A stretch of DNA of 64,000 nt from Planosporangium thailandense (GTDB lineage: Bacteria; Actinomycetota; Actinomycetes; Mycobacteriales; Micromonosporaceae). A model generated the notes under the pieces. That model did no database searches. It was not told the DNA's origin and worked only from the letters and a program-made list of their open reading frames with translations. A program made the translations under genes and the position numbers. The DNA lies in the NCBI RefSeq assembly GCF_011947195.1, contig NZ_JAATVY010000029.1, positions 1 through 64,000 on the forward strand, given 5' to 3'. Shown here in pieces: positions 62,496 to 64,000 of the stretch; position 1 is the first letter of the stretch; the number at the start of each line of letters is the position of its first letter.

Positions 62496-64000
62496 CTAGC
62501 CGAGCGCCGCGCAGAACCTCCCGGCGATCGGCACCGCGTTGTCGGTACTCAGCCCGCCGTTCTCCACGAACACGGCGAACGCGACGTCACCGCGGAAGCC
62601 CATGAACCACGAGTGCGTCTTGTTCGGGTCGTTGTTGTCGAACTCGGCGGTCCCGGTCTTGCCGTAGATCGGCGCCCCCGGTGTCCCGTTGATCGACTTG
62701 GCCGTGCCGTCGGTGACGACCTCGCGCATCATCTGCTTGAGCGCCGCCACGGACTCGGCCTTCAGCTGCGCCCCGGCCGCGGCCGGCTTGGCGGGCGCCG
62801 GCTCGGTGACGAGTTTCGGCTGCTGCCACTGGCCCCGGGCGACCGCCGCCGCCGCGCCGGCCAGCGCCGCCGGCGACACCAGCGTCTTGCCCTGCCCGAA
62901 GGCGGCCGCGGCCTGTTCGGCCTGGTCGGCACCGCTGGCCACGCTGCCCGAGAAGACCGGGGTGCCGAGGTCCCACGGAACCCCGATGCCGACCGTCTTG
63001 GCCGTCGCGGCGAGGCCGTCCGGTCCCAGCTTCGCCCCCAGTTGCGCGAACGCCGTGTTGCAGGACTGGGCGAAGTCCACGTGCAGCGGTACGTCGCCGA
63101 GCACGAAGTCGTGCGCGTTGTGGATCGGGGTACCGCCGGGCGCGGTGTACTCCTTGGGGCAGGACACGGTGGTGTCGGGTTTGGCCGAGCCGTTGTCGAG
63201 TACCCCGAGGGCCGTGACGGTCTTGAAGGTGGAGCCGGGCGGCACCTGCGCGGTCAGCGCCAGGTCGAGATCGCCCCCGTTCGGACCGTTGGCCACCGCG
63301 AGGATCGACCCGTCGCTGACCCGTACCGCGACCAGCGCTGACCGGTTCGGCTGGCCCGCGAGGGCCGCGTCCGCCGCGTTCTGCACCTTCTGGTCGAGGG
63401 TGGTCTTGACGTTCCCGCCCGGCTTGGGGTCTGCGCGGAACAGCTCCTTGCCCGACGAGCCGTCGCCGTCCTTGGCGGACCGGATGACGACCGACACGCC
63501 GGGCGAGCCGCCGAGCAGGCTGTCGTACTGCTGCTGCAGACCGCCGAGGCCGACCTGGTCCCCGATCTGGTACTTGCCGGGGTTCTTGTCCATGATCTCT
63601 TTGGTGACGTCGCCGACCTGGCCGAGGAGGGCCTTCGCGAACGTGGGCGTCGGCGCGAGCATCCGGTAGCTCTCACCGAAGTACAGCCCCGCCAGGTCGT
63701 GGATGGTGCTGCGGATCTTCTGGTACACGGGGTCGCGCAGGGAGATGACGTCGATCGGCGCCGTGCCGCCCGCCTTGATCTGCTGCGCCAGCGTACCGAG
63801 GTCGATGTCGCCGATGTCACTCTTGATCGACTTGAGGGCCGCGTCGATGACCTTCACCGTGCCGTCGGCGTCGTGTACCTCGTTGGGCTGTACCCGTACC
63901 GTGATGATCTTTTGTTTGGTGGTGATCGGCGCGCCCGAGCCGTCGAGGATGCTGCCGCGATCGGCGGCGGTGTGCTTCACGGCGATGGTGTCGCCCGCGG
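62496..64000 (-). CDS. Penicillin-binding protein, transpeptidase (N-terminus cut by window end)
   Basis: The C-terminal 500 residues of a class B penicillin-binding protein with an N-terminal MecA-N/NTF2-like and dimerisation region (from ADRGSILDGSGAPITTK onward, including the catalytic-domain hinge ALAGQPNRSALVAVRVSDGSILAVANGP). The transpeptidase motifs are SxxK in PPGSTFKTVTALG, SxN in DFAQSCNTAFAQLG, and KTG in APIYGKTGTAEFDNN. It makes peptidoglycan cross-links and would bind beta-lactams. The frame is open to the right window edge, so the true start and any TM anchor lie outside. Confidence 0.93.
   Translation of the reverse strand, partial: AGDTIAVKHTAADRGSILDGSGAPITTKQKIITVRVQPNEVHDADGTVKVIDAALKSIKSDIGDIDLGTLAQQIKAGGTAPIDVISLRDPVYQKIRSTIHDLAGLYFGESYRMLAPTPTFAKALLGQVGDVTKEIMDKNPGKYQIGDQVGLGGLQQQYDSLLGGSPGVSVVIRSAKDGDGSSGKELFRADPKPGGNVKTTLDQKVQNAADAALAGQPNRSALVAVRVSDGSILAVANGPNGGDLDLALTAQVPPGSTFKTVTALGVLDNGSAKPDTTVSCPKEYTAPGGTPIHNAHDFVLGDVPLHVDFAQSCNTAFAQLGAKLGPDGLAATAKTVGIGVPWDLGTPVFSGSVASGADQAEQAAAAFGQGKTLVSPAALAGAAAAVARGQWQQPKLVTEPAPAKPAAAGAQLKAESVAALKQMMREVVTDGTAKSINGTPGAPIYGKTGTAEFDNNDPNKTHSWFMGFRGDVAFAVFVENGGLSTDNAVPIAGRFCAALG

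Overview
The window comes from a high-GC filamentous actinomycete. Three things point to this: codon use, the gene order hom-thrC-thrB-rho-rpmE-prfA-prmC-tsaC-atp operon, and a pair of Scy/FilP-type coiled-coil polarity proteins. A Micromonosporaceae-type genome is my best guess. Other actinobacterial marks are NucS mismatch endonuclease, a MurA with Asp in place of the catalytic Cys, and a crotonyl-CoA carboxylase/reductase with an ethylmalonyl-CoA mutase. The sequence reads as chromosomal core. The only trace of mobile DNA is the C-terminal stump of a tyrosine integrase at 201-353.

Layout. 1-3.5 kb: the tail of an unknown gene, the integrase stump, a membrane protein, tRNA-Arg(CCG), and a coupled DUF3105-DUF305 pair. 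3.6-10.1 kb: argS, lysA, hom, thrC and thrB (aspartate-family biosynthesis). 10.4-18.3 kb: rho, rpmE, prfA, a GGDEF protein on the other strand, prmC, tsaC and a low-molecular-weight phosphatase. 19.9-28.4 kb: the ATP synthase operon, with atpC set apart behind a strong hairpin, then a DUF2550 gene. 28.5-34.7 kb: a beta-propeller lipoprotein, a VOC protein, cobalamin adenosyltransferase, murA, a 3-hydroxyacyl-CoA dehydrogenase and an ABC-2 exporter. 34.8-48.9 kb: ethylmalonyl-CoA mutase, PAP2 phosphatase, secreted and membrane proteins, nucS, an aldehyde dehydrogenase, a doxX-marR operon, and a double-length 3-hydroxyacyl-CoA dehydrogenase. 48.9-64 kb: scy, filP, ccr, epimerase, thiolase, meaB, icmA-type mutase, thioredoxin-TPR protein, an arginase-family protein with a long tail, and a penicillin-binding protein cut by the window end.

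The clearest theme is C4/C5 acyl-CoA metabolism. Thiolase, 3-hydroxybutyryl-CoA dehydrogenase, Ccr, epimerase and Ecm form the first half of the ethylmalonyl-CoA pathway. A second mutase large subunit, the mutase chaperone MeaB and an adenosyltransferase supply and protect the B12 cofactor. The genes are scattered over about 30 kb rather than forming one operon. Similar TAA/TTA-armed palindromes lie upstream of three of these loci.

The most interesting non-coding signals are these: (1) a dispersed family of GATC-bounded hairpins in gene junctions; (2) two loci where the 3' end of a gene, including its stop codon, is tandemly repeated so that stops fall in all three frames; (3) a textbook promoter with two operators at doxX; (4) very long perfect palindromes next to ccr and the epimerase gene. 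I did not find a CRISPR array, phage-defence island, biosynthetic cluster or clearly new multi-gene system.
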